DNA of 64,000 nt, from the NCBI RefSeq assembly GCF_014204545.1, contig NZ_JACHLJ010000002.1, forward strand, positions 124,001-188,000, given 5' to 3'. Shown one piece after another: positions 34,391 through 43,561 of the stretch. The notes beneath the pieces are model-generated. The model worked only from the letters and a program-made list of their open reading frames with translations, did not search any database and was not told where the DNA came from. Origin of the DNA: Brevundimonas vesicularis (GTDB lineage: Bacteria > Pseudomonadota > Alphaproteobacteria > Caulobacterales > Caulobacteraceae). The translations under genes were made by a program, and so were the position numbers. Numbering within the stretch: position 1 is the first letter of the stretch; each line of letters starts with the position of its first letter.

Positions 34391-36805
34391 CTACCCCGCG
34401 ATCTGGCCGAAGTCGGCGACCTGGCCCATCACGTCGCGGACCTGGCCCAGCAGCTTCAGGCGGTTTTCGCGTTCGGCGGGGACGTCGGAGTTGACCAGAA
34501 CGTCGTCGAAGAAACGGTCCACGGGCGCGCGCAGGCGCGCCAGGGCCGTCATGGCGGCGGCGAAGTCCTCGGTCTCCAGCGCGGCCTCGACGGCGGTGCG
34601 GGCGGCGCCGACGGCGAAGGCCAGGGTGGTCTCGGCCTCGGGCTGGTTCGGCAGGCCGGTCTGGACCATGCCGGTCGGGATAGGCCCCTTCTTCTCCTCG
34701 GCGCGGAGGATGTTGGAGGCGCGCTTGTAGCCGGCCAGCAGATTGGCGCCGTCGTCCGTAGCGAGGAAGGCGGCCAGGGCTTCGACCCGGCGCACGATGC
34801 GGACGAGATCGTCGTCGCCCAAAGCGAAGACGGCCGCGACGAGGTCGTGGCGCTGACCTCGATCTCGCAGGAGGACGGTCAGGCGGTCGGCGAAGAAGGC
34901 GAGGAGCCCTTCACTCTTGTCCACGAGATCGTACTGCCTTCCGAATATTCTGTTCTCACGGAAGGCAAAGTCGAAGGCACGGCGGTTAAAGCTCGCGAAT
35001 GGGAAGACGCTGGGCCAGAGTGTAACTTGAGATGTGACGCCATTTGCAGCGGAGATCGCCCGCATATGCGGCAGCCCATGAATTTCCAACAGTTCATGGG
35101 CTTGAGAGTGTTGACCTTCTTCAAGAGATGCCAACTTTTCAATGATGCGGGTTTCAGTCGAAATACCCGCATCAACAGCTGCATCAATCGCTGAACTCAG
35201 CCCGACGCGCGCATTGTTATCCAGCACCAGCCGGATCACGCCAAGAGCTGCGCGGCGCAGAGCGAAGGGATCCTTCGATCCCGTGGGCTTTTCGTCGATG
35301 GCAAAGAAGCCGACCAGGGTGTCCAGCTTGTCGGCCAGGGCGACGGCGACCGTGACGGGCGCGGTCGGGACCGTGTCGGCGGGGCCTTGGGGTTTGTAGT
35401 GGTCGCGCACGGCGTCGGCGATGCGGTCCCTTCTCCCCTCGGGGGAGAAGGTGGGCGGCGGAGCCGCTCGGATGAGGGGGCTGCCGGACGCGGACTCTGC
35501 GGTCGAGGGCGAAGAGGCGGACACAGCCCCCTCATCCGTCTCGCTCCGCGAGCCACCTTCTCCCCCGAGGGGAGAAGGAGAAATCCGGGCGTAGTAGCCG
35601 CCCATGATCCCCTGCAGTTCCGGGAATTCGCTGACCATGCCTGACAACAGGTCGGCCTTGGACAGGCGGGCGGCGGTTTCGGCCTCATCGGCGTCGGCGC
35701 CGACCAGCGGCGCGATCTCACGCGCCAGGGCGGCGATGCGCTCGACGCGCTCGGCCAGGGTGCCCAGTTTGGCGTGGAAGGTGACGCCGGACAGTTTGGC
35801 GTTCCAGGCGTCGAAGCCGACCTTCTGGTCCTCGTCCCAGAAGAAGCGGGCGTCGTTCAGGCGGGCGGACAAGACGCGGCTGTTGCCGGCGGCCAGGGCC
35901 TTGCCGCCGTCGGTCGCCTCGACATTGGCGACGACCAGGAAATTGGGGGCCAGGCCGTCTTTCGACGGATCGCGGACGGCGAAATACTTCTGGTGCACCT
36001 TCATCGACAGGCGCACGACTTCGGGCGGCAAGGCCAGAAACTGCGGGTCCATGTCGCCCAGGATCGGGGTCGGCCATTCCGCCAGACCCGCCACCTCATC
36101 CAGCAGGCCGTCGTCATCGACAAGGGCCAGGCCGCGCGCGGCGCAGGCGGCCTTGGCCTGTTCTAAGATGCGCAGCTTGCGGTCGGCGACGTCCAGCAGG
36201 ACGAAGTTCTTTTCCAGTTGGGTGCGGTAGTCGACGAAGTCGCTGACGCGCAGCAGCTCGCCGGACCCCAGGAAGCGGTGGCCCTCGGTGATCGCGTCGC
36301 TTTGAATGCCGTCGATCTCGAACGGCACCACCCTTCCGTCGAACAGGCACAGGATGCGTTTGATCGGACGCACCCAGCGCAGCGTGCCGGACCCCCAGCG
36401 CATCGACTTGGGCCAGGGGAAGGTGCGGACGACCTGGTCGACCGTCTCGGCGACCAGATCGGTCGTGGCGCGGCCCTTGGACGACAAAACGGCGAACAGG
36501 ACGCCGTCGCGCTCGGTCAGTTGATCGCGCGTCAGGCCGGTCTTGCGCAAAAAGCCTTCCAGCGCCTGTTCTGGAGCCGAGGCGCGCGGGCCCTTGACCT
36601 CTTCCTCGCGGTCCGGCGTGGCCGTGGGCAAGCCGTCGATGACCAGCGTCAGGCGGCGCGGACCGGCATAGGTTGTCAGCGCATCCCACGTCAGGCCGGC
36701 GGCCTTCAGACGGTCGGAGACCATACGCTCCAGGTCGCGCGCGGCGCCCTGCTGCATCCGGGCGGGGATTTCTTCGGAGAAGATTTCGAGGAGAAGTTGG
36801 GGCAT
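34391..36805 (-). CDS. glyS: Glycyl-tRNA synthetase beta subunit with two insertions
   Basis: GlyS with GlyQ charges tRNA-Gly in an alpha2beta2 enzyme. The N-terminus (LLLEIFSEEIPARMQ), the middle (VHQKYFAVRD, RVLSARLNDARFFWDED) and the C-terminus (LLAFFADRL, FDDVLVNSD) are normal, but 804 residues exceeds the usual roughly 690-700. Two segments look inserted. Residues about 409-460 are encoded by an inverted-repeat element (35427-35583). Residues about 546-627 come from visibly AT-richer DNA (34925-35170). Both are in frame and the protein is otherwise intact. It is coupled to glyQ by TGATG. Confidence 0.93.
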   Translation of the reverse strand: MPQLLLEIFSEEIPARMQQGAARDLERMVSDRLKAAGLTWDALTTYAGPRRLTLVIDGLPTATPDREEEVKGPRASAPEQALEGFLRKTGLTRDQLTERDGVLFAVLSSKGRATTDLVAETVDQVVRTFPWPKSMRWGSGTLRWVRPIKRILCLFDGRVVPFEIDGIQSDAITEGHRFLGSGELLRVSDFVDYRTQLEKNFVLLDVADRKLRILEQAKAACAARGLALVDDDGLLDEVAGLAEWPTPILGDMDPQFLALPPEVVRLSMKVHQKYFAVRDPSKDGLAPNFLVVANVEATDGGKALAAGNSRVLSARLNDARFFWDEDQKVGFDAWNAKLSGVTFHAKLGTLAERVERIAALAREIAPLVGADADEAETAARLSKADLLSGMVSEFPELQGIMGGYYARISPSPLGGEGGSRSETDEGAVSASSPSTAESASGSPLIRAAPPPTFSPEGRRDRIADAVRDHYKPQGPADTVPTAPVTVAVALADKLDTLVGFFAIDEKPTGSKDPFALRRAALGVIRLVLDNNARVGLSSAIDAAVDAGISTETRIIEKLASLEEGQHSQAHELLEIHGLPHMRAISAANGVTSQVTLWPSVFPFASFNRRAFDFAFRENRIFGRQYDLVDKSEGLLAFFADRLTVLLRDRGQRHDLVAAVFALGDDDLVRIVRRVEALAAFLATDDGANLLAGYKRASNILRAEEKKGPIPTGMVQTGLPNQPEAETTLAFAVGAARTAVEAALETEDFAAAMTALARLRAPVDRFFDDVLVNSDVPAERENRLKLLGQVRDVMGQVADFGQIAG
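35427..35583. repeat. In-frame inverted-repeat element inside glyS
   Basis: The left half about 35429-35483 contains CTTCTCCCC/GGGGAGAAGG and ends ATGAGGGGGCTG. The right half about 35524-35578 begins CAGCCCCCTCAT and ends CTTCTCCCC/GGGGAGAAGG. A 40-bp spacer separates them. The layout resembles the family 1 pair at 24523-24664, but the sequence differs. The encoded residues are low-complexity Ser/Pro/Gly/Glu. Confidence 0.9.
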
Positions 36806-37698
36806 CAGGCGGTTTTCCGCTCTTGTTCGACGTAGGCGAGGGCGCAGGCTTTGCAGAGTTCGCGGATGCGGCCGATGTAGCTCTGGCGTTCGGCGACGGC
36901 GATGGCGCCGCGGGCGTCCATCAGGTTGAACAGGTGGCTGGCCTTCAGAACCTGGTCGTAGGCGGGCAGGACCAGGGGCTGATCCTGCGGCCCGCGCATG
37001 TCCAGCAGGCGCTGAACTTCGCCCACCATGTCCTCGAACCGGCGCTTCAGACCGTCGACGTCATAGCCGTGGAAGTTGGCTTCCGACTGTTGCCGCTCGT
37101 TCTCCAGGAAGACCTCGCCATAGGTCAGGCCCTCCTTGGTGAACTTCAGATCATAGACGTTGTCCACGCCCTGGACGTACATGGCCAGACGCTCCAGCCC
37201 GTAGGTCAGTTCGCCCGAGACCACGTCCACCTCGATGCCGCCGACACCCTGGAAATAGGTGAACTGCGTCACCTCCATCCCGTCGCACCAGACCTCCCAG
37301 CCCAGCCCCCAGGCGCCGACGGTAGGGTTCTCCCAGTCGTCCTCGACGAAGCGGATGTCGTGCAGTTTCGGATCGATGCCGATAGCCGCCAGCGAGCCCA
37401 GATACAGCTCCTGAAGGTTGTCGGGGTTAGGCTTCAGGATAACCTGGTATTGGTAATAGTGTTGGAGGCGATTGGGGTTTTCTCCATACCGGCCGTCGCC
37501 GGGGCGGCGGCTGGGCTGGACATAGGCGGCCTTCCACGGCTTGGAGCCGAGCGCGCGTAGCACGGTGGCGGGATGCAGCGTGCCGGCCCCGACCTCGATG
37601 TCGTAGGGTTGCAGAATGGCGCAGCCCTGCTCGCCCCAATAGCGGTGGAGCGTCAGGATCAGGTCCTGAAACGCGAGCGGCTCGGTCGAGGTGGTCAA
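36805..37698 (-). CDS. glyQ: Glycyl-tRNA synthetase alpha subunit GlyQ
   Basis: This is the catalytic class II subunit. The 297-residue product shows [24 protein letters not shown], the motif around [40 protein letters not shown] and [11 protein letters not shown], all diagnostic. Length is normal. It is upstream of glyS on the same strand, with a one-base stop/start overlap. Confidence 0.97.
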   Translation of the reverse strand: MTTSTEPLAFQDLILTLHRYWGEQGCAILQPYDIEVGAGTLHPATVLRALGSKPWKAAYVQPSRRPGDGRYGENPNRLQHYYQYQVILKPNPDNLQELYLGSLAAIGIDPKLHDIRFVEDDWENPTVGAWGLGWEVWCDGMEVTQFTYFQGVGGIEVDVVSGELTYGLERLAMYVQGVDNVYDLKFTKEGLTYGEVFLENERQQSEANFHGYDVDGLKRRFEDMVGEVQRLLDMRGPQDQPLVLPAYDQVLKASHLFNLMDARGAIAVAERQSYIGRIRELCKACALAYVEQERKTA

Positions 37699-37722
37699 AT
37701 CGGGCTCGTGGGGAGGGGCTGC

Positions 37723-37754
37723 AAAAAAGACGGCGGACCATAGGGCCCGCCGCC
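37723..37754 (-). terminator. Terminator downstream of the fasciclin gene
   Basis: An 11-bp stem (GGCGGCGGGCC with GGTCCGCCGTC, including G-T pairs) and a CTAT loop are followed by TTTTTT in the minus direction. It separates the fasciclin gene from glyQ. Confidence 0.9.
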
Positions 37755-37798
37755 TTCCGCTTCAACACGCTACCGAGCGAGCGCGTGGATGACCCTGA

Positions 37799-38683
37799 TC
37801 AGTTCGGGGTCGGCTTGGCTTCGGCCGCGCCGTCAGCGGCGGGATCAGCCCCATCAACCGGCGGAGTGGCCGGGGTATCGACCTGACCATCGGTCGGATT
37901 GACGACCGGCGACGAGGACGTGGTCGTCGTCATCGCGGCGGGCTGACCGTCCGGCGCGGTCGGGGCCGGTGTCGCTTCAGCGGCCGGGGTCGCCTCAGCG
38001 GCCGGAGCGGCTTCGGCCGGCGCGGCGGCCTCTTCATCGCCCATGGCGGCCATGGAGTTCGCCGGGTTCAGGACCTTGTCGATCGGAAAGATGGCGCCGT
38101 TCGAGGCGTCCAACTCGGCGCTGACGACGGTAGCGCCGTCAGCCTTGATGGCCGAACCGGTGCCGTCCAGCAGAACCTGGCTCTCGGCGGCCGTCTCTAC
38201 GCCGCCCTTCTTGCCCATGATCTGGCCGGGCGTCACGTCGGCGACGATGACGTGATACAGCAGCAGCTGGCGCAGTTCGGCGGCGTTTGCCGGGTCCATC
38301 AGACGCGTACGCTCGGCCTCGGGCACGGCGGCGAAGGCGGCGTCGGTCGGCGCGAAGATCGAGATGGCCGGGCGGCTGGCCAGGGTGTCGGTCAACTGGG
38401 CGGCGTCTAGCGCGGCCAGCAGGGTGGTGAACTGACCGCTGGCCTTCAGCTTGTCGACGACGGTTTCGCCGGCGACGGGCGTGGTCGCCTGGGCAGTCGT
38501 GGTCGTGGTCGCAGCGGCCTCAGCCGTCGGAGCTGGCGTCTGCGGCATGGCCGGATCGGTTTGCGGCATGGTCGCGGGGGCAGGTGTTGTCGTAGTCGCC
38601 GGGGCGGTCATGTCCTGGGCGAAAGCGGGGGCGGCCATCAGGCTGACGACGGCGGTGGCGGCAAGCAGTTTTGCACGAAGCAT
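37799..38683 (-). CDS. Exported fasciclin (FAS1) domain protein
   Basis: The 294-residue product has a signal peptide (LLAATAVVSLMAAPAFAQ), a Thr/Ala/Pro-rich linker (about 24-70) and one FAS1 domain (TVVDKLKASGQFTTLLAALDAAQLTDTL, ISIFAPTDAAFAAVP, LRQLLLYHVIVADVTPGQI, IFPIDKVLNP). A long Ala/Pro/Thr-rich tail to the C-terminus follows. FAS1 domains mediate adhesion; the low-complexity ends suggest a cell-envelope stalk. A second fasciclin gene lies at 50178. Confidence 0.92.
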   Translation of the reverse strand: MLRAKLLAATAVVSLMAAPAFAQDMTAPATTTTPAPATMPQTDPAMPQTPAPTAEAAATTTTTAQATTPVAGETVVDKLKASGQFTTLLAALDAAQLTDTLASRPAISIFAPTDAAFAAVPEAERTRLMDPANAAELRQLLLYHVIVADVTPGQIMGKKGGVETAAESQVLLDGTGSAIKADGATVVSAELDASNGAIFPIDKVLNPANSMAAMGDEEAAAPAEAAPAAEATPAAEATPAPTAPDGQPAAMTTTTSSSPVVNPTDGQVDTPATPPVDGADPAADGAAEAKPTPN

Positions 38684-38886
38684 GGCGATTTCCTTTTTCC
38701 TGTTTGAGGATCGCCACGGGGGAGACGGCGACCCGTTCCAGACATCGGAACTGCCGACTCAAATCAGAACGCCGTGATCTGGTTCCGATATTTCGAAACA
38801 ATACGTAACGTTTGTGATGATCTGGGCGAGACCTGGGCGAAATCGCCGGTTTCGCGGCCTGATCGCCGGTATTCGGCCACAAAGCT

Positions 38887-39765
38887 TCAGCGTTGCTGTA
38901 CGGACAGCTGTGTTGCTTTGACCCAGGCCGTGGGATGTGCGGCAGACAATGCGCGCGCAGCAGATTGGGCCGCGTCGTCGCTAGGATACAAGCCAAACAC
39001 CGTCGCGCCTGAGCCGGACATTCGGGTCAGGGCGATCTGATCCGTCGCCGCCACCGCCGACAGGGCCGCGTCGATCGCCGGCGTCAGGGCCAGCGCGGGT
39101 GCTTCAAGATCGTTGCGCTGGGCCGACAGCCAGTCGATGACGGCGGCGATAGACCAGTCCTGTGGCGGCGCGGGCCTGTCGGCCGCTCGCACCGGCCCTG
39201 CGTCATAGGCGCGATAGACGGCGCCGGTCGGCGATGGGACGCGGGGATTGAACAGCACGACTGGCAGCAGCGGTAGCCGGGGCTCGTCCGTCAGCACGTC
39301 TCCCCTCCCCTCGGCCCAGGCCGTGCGCATCCGCAGACACATCGGCCCGTCCGCGCCGACGACGCCCGCGACCACCTCAAGCGCGGCGTCGTCGAGATCG
39401 AGCGCCAGGACGTCGCGCGCGAGCTTCAGCGCCGCGCCCGCATCGGACGATCCGCCGCCCAGCCCCGCCGCGATGGGCAGGCGCTTGTCCAGCGAGACCT
39501 TCAGCTTCGGCTCTCCGATGCCACAGGCCTCGCCCAATCGGCGCAGCGCGCGCAGGATCAGATTGTCGCCCGTCGCGCCCAGCCCGGCACCGAAAGGCCC
39601 TTCGACCGTCAGCGACAGACGATCCGCCGGCTCGACCGACACGCGATCCCCGACATCGGCGAAGGCGACCAGGCTGGACAGCGGATGATAGCCGTCAGCG
39701 TCCACCGCTCCGACGTGCAGGAACAGATTGATCTTGGCCTGCGCCAGGGCGGTCAGGGCAGGCAT
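38887..39765 (-). CDS. ispE: 4-(cytidine 5'-diphospho)-2-C-methyl-D-erythritol kinase IspE
   Basis: IspE is the ATP-dependent kinase of the MEP isoprenoid pathway. The 292-residue GHMP kinase has AQAKINLFLHVG at the N-terminus, the ATP loop LPIAAGLGGGSSDAGAAL and a C-terminal SGSGATVFGL motif. It begins 4 bp after the stop of the TPR gene, implying cotranscription. Confidence 0.96.
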   Translation of the reverse strand: MPALTALAQAKINLFLHVGAVDADGYHPLSSLVAFADVGDRVSVEPADRLSLTVEGPFGAGLGATGDNLILRALRRLGEACGIGEPKLKVSLDKRLPIAAGLGGGSSDAGAALKLARDVLALDLDDAALEVVAGVVGADGPMCLRMRTAWAEGRGDVLTDEPRLPLLPVVLFNPRVPSPTGAVYRAYDAGPVRAADRPAPPQDWSIAAVIDWLSAQRNDLEAPALALTPAIDAALSAVAATDQIALTRMSGSGATVFGLYPSDDAAQSAARALSAAHPTAWVKATQLSVQQR

Positions 39766-39768
39766 GAC

Positions 39769-41646
39769 CTATTGCGCGACGCCCTTAGCGCTCGGCGCGC
39801 TGTCCAGCCCATTGGCGATCTTGCGTTCGACCTCGGCCCGACGTTCGGGTTCGGGCTCCAGCACCAGGACGCGGTTCCACAGCCAAACGGCTTCGCGTTG
39901 ACGGCCGACCTTCCAGTAGGCGTCGCCGAGATGATCGTTGATCTCGGCATTGGACGGCTCCTTGTCGACAGCCTCTTCCAGCGTGTTGACGGCGGTCTCG
40001 TACTGGCCCTGTTTGAACTGCGCCCAGCCCAGCGAATCCTGGATGTTGCCGTTGTCGGGCTCCAGCGCATGGGCGCGGGCGATCATTTCGGCTCCTTCTT
40101 GGACGCGCAGCCCCTTATCGACCCAGAGATAGCCGAGGTAGTTCAGCATGTCGGCGTCGTTCGGCGCGGTCTGAAGCGCGGCCCACAGTTCGGCCTCGGC
40201 CTCGGGAACACGACCCAGCGCCTCATAGGCGGCGCCGCGCAGGAAGTGGACGCTGGCGCCCTGATCGGCGGTGTTCAGGAGCGGCCCGTCCAGCAAGGCC
40301 AGCGCCTCGTCATGCTGTTTCAGCTGCATCAACTGACCGGCCAAGACCAGGACGATCTGCCGATCGTCGGGGCTGGCGGCGGCGGCGCGGCGTAATTCGG
40401 CCAGGGCATCCTGCGACTGGCCGTCTTCCTCCAGCGCCACGGCCAATTGGGCGCGAGCGGCGGCGTAGAGTTTTTGATCGGCGCTCCCGACCCGCGACAG
40501 CGCGTTGCGGGCCGCGGATTTCAGACCGGCGCGGGAAAGAACCTGGGCCAGCTGATATTCCGTCTCGTCATCATCGTGCAGATTCTGGGCGAGGCGCAGA
40601 TAGACGGCGGCGAACTCGTTGCCGCGTTCGGCCGAAGCCTGGGCGGCGGCGGTGATCAGTCCTTGGGCGGCGCCTTCGCGGAAATCGGGCAAGGCAGGCG
40701 GACGGCCGCCGTCCTTCAGCCGCTGCAGCGCGCGGGCCACGCCCGGATCGACGGGCTGGACCGCCAGGGCGGCTTCATACAGGGCGACGGCGTCGTCGCG
40801 GCGTCCGCGCCGTTCCAGAAATTCGCCATAGGGGCGTTTGAAGAGGGCGCCGACGCCAGCGACTTCGGAAGCAGTCTTCAGCTCGACCTCGGCCTCGGCA
40901 TAGTCGCGGCGCTTCTCCAGCAGGGCGGCGCGATTGATGCGGGCGAAGGCCAGGGTCAGGGGATCGCCGGCGGTCGGGACCGGCTGAAGCGCCCGGGTCC
41001 AGTCGCCCGCCGCGGCGGCGATCCACGGCGCGACCAGAAGACCGGCGCGGGCATGCGGGGAGCCGATGGGCTCACGGGCCAGTTCGGCGTTCGGCGTCTT
41101 GGCGTCGCCGCGCACGAATTCCTGCACCAGACGCACCAGCCGCCCGCCCTCGACGAACGCCGGAGACGCCGTCGCATCGGTCGGGGCCAGGGCGGCCGCC
41201 ACATCCAGATCGCCGGTCAGCAGGGCGGAGGTGAAGGCCTGTTCGCGCACGCGCGGCTGTTCCGGCGTCAGCCGTTCGGCCTGGGCCAAATAGTCCGAGC
41301 CGGTCGCCCCCTCGCCCTGCATCAGGGCCAGCTTGCCCGCCAGATACAGACCATAGGCGCTGCGGCCTTCGGCGTTCGTCGGGATCGGCGCCCAGATGGC
41401 CGGGATCGCCGGCGTCGCGGGCGTATCGGTGATGATGATGTGAGGATCGGGCGCGGCCTCGGTCGGCGCCTGACCTGGTGTGGCCTGACCCGGCGCCGTC
41501 TGGCCCGGCTCCAGGATGACGGCCGGCGGATGGGTGTCCGGCGTCGGGGCGGGCGGGGTCGTTTCCTGCGCCGAGGCATGGCCGGCAAGCGCCACGGCGA
41601 GGACGGGCAGGGAGGCGGCGAACAGGCGCGAACGGGAGGCGATCAT
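39769..41646 (-). CDS. Exported tetratricopeptide-repeat protein
   Basis: From ATG 41646 the 625-residue product starts with a signal peptide (SRLFAASLPVLAVALAGHASAQ), then a Pro/Thr-rich linker to about residue 70. Many TPR units follow; the clearest are AEAELWAALQTAPNDADMLNYLGYLWVDKG and AVNTLEEAVDKEPSNAEINDHLGDAYWKVGR near the C-terminus. A frame extending to 41862 would add a basic, non-signal leader that overlaps ETF-QO and is rejected. Probably a periplasmic scaffold; partner unknown. Confidence 0.85.
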   Translation of the reverse strand: MIASRSRLFAASLPVLAVALAGHASAQETTPPAPTPDTHPPAVILEPGQTAPGQATPGQAPTEAAPDPHIIITDTPATPAIPAIWAPIPTNAEGRSAYGLYLAGKLALMQGEGATGSDYLAQAERLTPEQPRVREQAFTSALLTGDLDVAAALAPTDATASPAFVEGGRLVRLVQEFVRGDAKTPNAELAREPIGSPHARAGLLVAPWIAAAAGDWTRALQPVPTAGDPLTLAFARINRAALLEKRRDYAEAEVELKTASEVAGVGALFKRPYGEFLERRGRRDDAVALYEAALAVQPVDPGVARALQRLKDGGRPPALPDFREGAAQGLITAAAQASAERGNEFAAVYLRLAQNLHDDDETEYQLAQVLSRAGLKSAARNALSRVGSADQKLYAAARAQLAVALEEDGQSQDALAELRRAAAASPDDRQIVLVLAGQLMQLKQHDEALALLDGPLLNTADQGASVHFLRGAAYEALGRVPEAEAELWAALQTAPNDADMLNYLGYLWVDKGLRVQEGAEMIARAHALEPDNGNIQDSLGWAQFKQGQYETAVNTLEEAVDKEPSNAEINDHLGDAYWKVGRQREAVWLWNRVLVLEPEPERRAEVERKIANGLDSAPSAKGVAQ

Positions 41647-41710
41647 GCCCGGACCCTTCACGCTTTTGCGGCGGCGGGCAAGGGCGGAACGCCGCCCCTG
41701 CCCCGTTCCG

Positions 41711-43471
41711 TCACATGTTCGGATAGTTGGGACCGCCGCCGCCTTCGGGCGTGGTCCAGACGATGTTCTGCGACGGATCCTTGATGTCGCAGGTTTTGCA
41801 GTGGACGCAGTTCTGGGCGTTGATGACGAAGCGCGGATCGGCCTTGGCCGCCTCGTCGCCATAGACCACTTCGTACACGCCGGCCGGGCAGTAAAGCCGC
41901 GCCGGCTCGCCGTATTTGGGCAAGTTGACCCGGATCGGGATCGACGGATCCAGCAGCTTAAGGTGGGCCGGCTGGTCCTCGGCGTGGTTGGTGTTGGAGA
42001 TGAACACCGACGACAGCTTGTCGAACGACAGCTTGCCGTCCGGCTTGGGATACGCGATCGCCTTGTGGTCGGCGGCCAGGCCGGTCGAGGCGGCGTCGGT
42101 CTTTTCGTGCTTCAGCGTCGGGATCGGCGACAGGCCCCCCAAGAGGGTGCGGCACCACATGTCGAACATGCCCAGCGCCCCGCCCAGCGTCGTGCCGAAC
42201 TTGGACAGCAGGGGCTTGGCGTTCCGGACGAGCGACAACTCTTTATAGACCCAGCTCTTTTCAAAGGCCGCCTGGTATTCGACCAGTTCGTCGCCCGCGC
42301 GCCCGGCCTGAACGGCCTCGTAAGCGGCGTCGGCGGCCAGCATCCCGGTCTTCATCGCGTTGTGGCTGCCCTTGATACGGGGCACGTTCACGAAGCCGGC
42401 CGAACAGCCGATCAGCACGCCGCCGGGGAAGCTCAGCTTCGGGATCGACTGCAGGCCGCCTTCGGTGATGGCGCGCGCGCCGTAGGAGATGCGTGTTCCG
42501 CCCTCCAGGTGCTGGGCGATCTCGGGGTGGTGCTTGAAGCGCTGGAACTCGTCGAACGGCGACAGGAACGGGTTCTTGTAGTTCAGGTGAACCACATAGC
42601 CGACGGCCACATAGCGATCGCCGAAATGATACAGGAAGCTGCCGCCGCCGGTGTGTTCGTCCAGCGGCCAGCCGGTGGTGTGCTGGGCTAGGCCGGGCTG
42701 GTGCTTGTCAGCCGGCACCTGCCACAACTCTTTCAGGCCGATCCCGTATTTCTGGGGCGACTTGCCGTCCTGAAGCTTGTGTTTGGCGATGATGGTCTTG
42801 GCCAGGGAGCCGCGCACGCCCTCGGCGATGAAGACGTATTTGCCGTGCAGTTCGATGCCGGGCTGGAAATCGCCGGTCGGCTTGCCCTCACGGTCGATGC
42901 CGAAGACGCCGGCGACGACGCCTTTCACCTGACCCGTGTCTTCTTCCCAGACGACGTGGCTGGCGGCCATGCCGGGATAGACCTCGACGCCAAGGGCCTC
43001 GGCCTGCTCGCCCAGCCAGCGTGTGACGTTGCCCAGCGAAGCGATGTAGCAGCCGTGATTGTGCATGAAGGGCGGCAGCAAGGGCATGGGCAGCGACGCC
43101 GACCCTTGCGGGCCCAGCAGCAGGAACTTGTCCTTGGTGACCGGCGTCTCCAGCGGCGCGCCGCGTTCCTTCCAGTCGGGGAACAGTTCGTTCAGCGCCT
43201 TGGGATCGATGACCGCGCCCGACAGGATATGACCGCCGACCTCGGCCGCCTTTTCCAGAACGGCGACGGTGATCTCCTTGCCGTCCTTTTCCGCGCGCTG
43301 CTTCAGGCGGATGGCCGCCGACAGGCCGGCCGGGCCGCCGCCGACGATCACGACATCATATTCCATGATCTCGCGCTCGACCCCGTTCAGCGCCTCCAGC
43401 GGCGGCAGATTGTCGATGATGGCGTCCTGACGGGCGTTTTCCGCGCCGCCTTCGATGGCGTCTTCGGCCAT
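41711..43471 (-). CDS. Electron transfer flavoprotein-ubiquinone oxidoreductase
   Basis: ETF-QO passes electrons from ETF, for example from fatty-acid beta-oxidation, to ubiquinone at the inner membrane. From ATG 43471 (AGGGG upstream) the 586 residues have the FAD motif VVIVGGGPAGLSAAIRLKQ. The C-terminal ferredoxin-like domain carries the 4Fe-4S cysteines in YCPAGVYEV and NCVHCKTCDIKDPSQNIVW. Length matches the family. etfAB are not in the window. Confidence 0.95.
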   Translation of the reverse strand: MAEDAIEGGAENARQDAIIDNLPPLEALNGVEREIMEYDVVIVGGGPAGLSAAIRLKQRAEKDGKEITVAVLEKAAEVGGHILSGAVIDPKALNELFPDWKERGAPLETPVTKDKFLLLGPQGSASLPMPLLPPFMHNHGCYIASLGNVTRWLGEQAEALGVEVYPGMAASHVVWEEDTGQVKGVVAGVFGIDREGKPTGDFQPGIELHGKYVFIAEGVRGSLAKTIIAKHKLQDGKSPQKYGIGLKELWQVPADKHQPGLAQHTTGWPLDEHTGGGSFLYHFGDRYVAVGYVVHLNYKNPFLSPFDEFQRFKHHPEIAQHLEGGTRISYGARAITEGGLQSIPKLSFPGGVLIGCSAGFVNVPRIKGSHNAMKTGMLAADAAYEAVQAGRAGDELVEYQAAFEKSWVYKELSLVRNAKPLLSKFGTTLGGALGMFDMWCRTLLGGLSPIPTLKHEKTDAASTGLAADHKAIAYPKPDGKLSFDKLSSVFISNTNHAEDQPAHLKLLDPSIPIRVNLPKYGEPARLYCPAGVYEVVYGDEAAKADPRFVINAQNCVHCKTCDIKDPSQNIVWTTPEGGGGPNYPNM

Positions 43472-43561
43472 GGTTTCCCCTGAATCCCGGTTATCTGTGT
43501 GGTTATGCCGCTTATCGGAAGGTGACGCGAGGGCGGTCAAGGCTTATCGGTGGTCCGAGAC

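Noticed and set aside
34391..36805. glyS as a pseudogene because of its insertions
   Set aside because: Both insertions keep the frame, all conserved GlyS segments are present, and the gene is coupled to glyQ.
38684..38886. Shared stress-sigma promoter in front of both fasciclin genes
   Set aside because: Both leaders contain GTAACGTT, but in different orientation and without a consistent partner element at fixed spacing.
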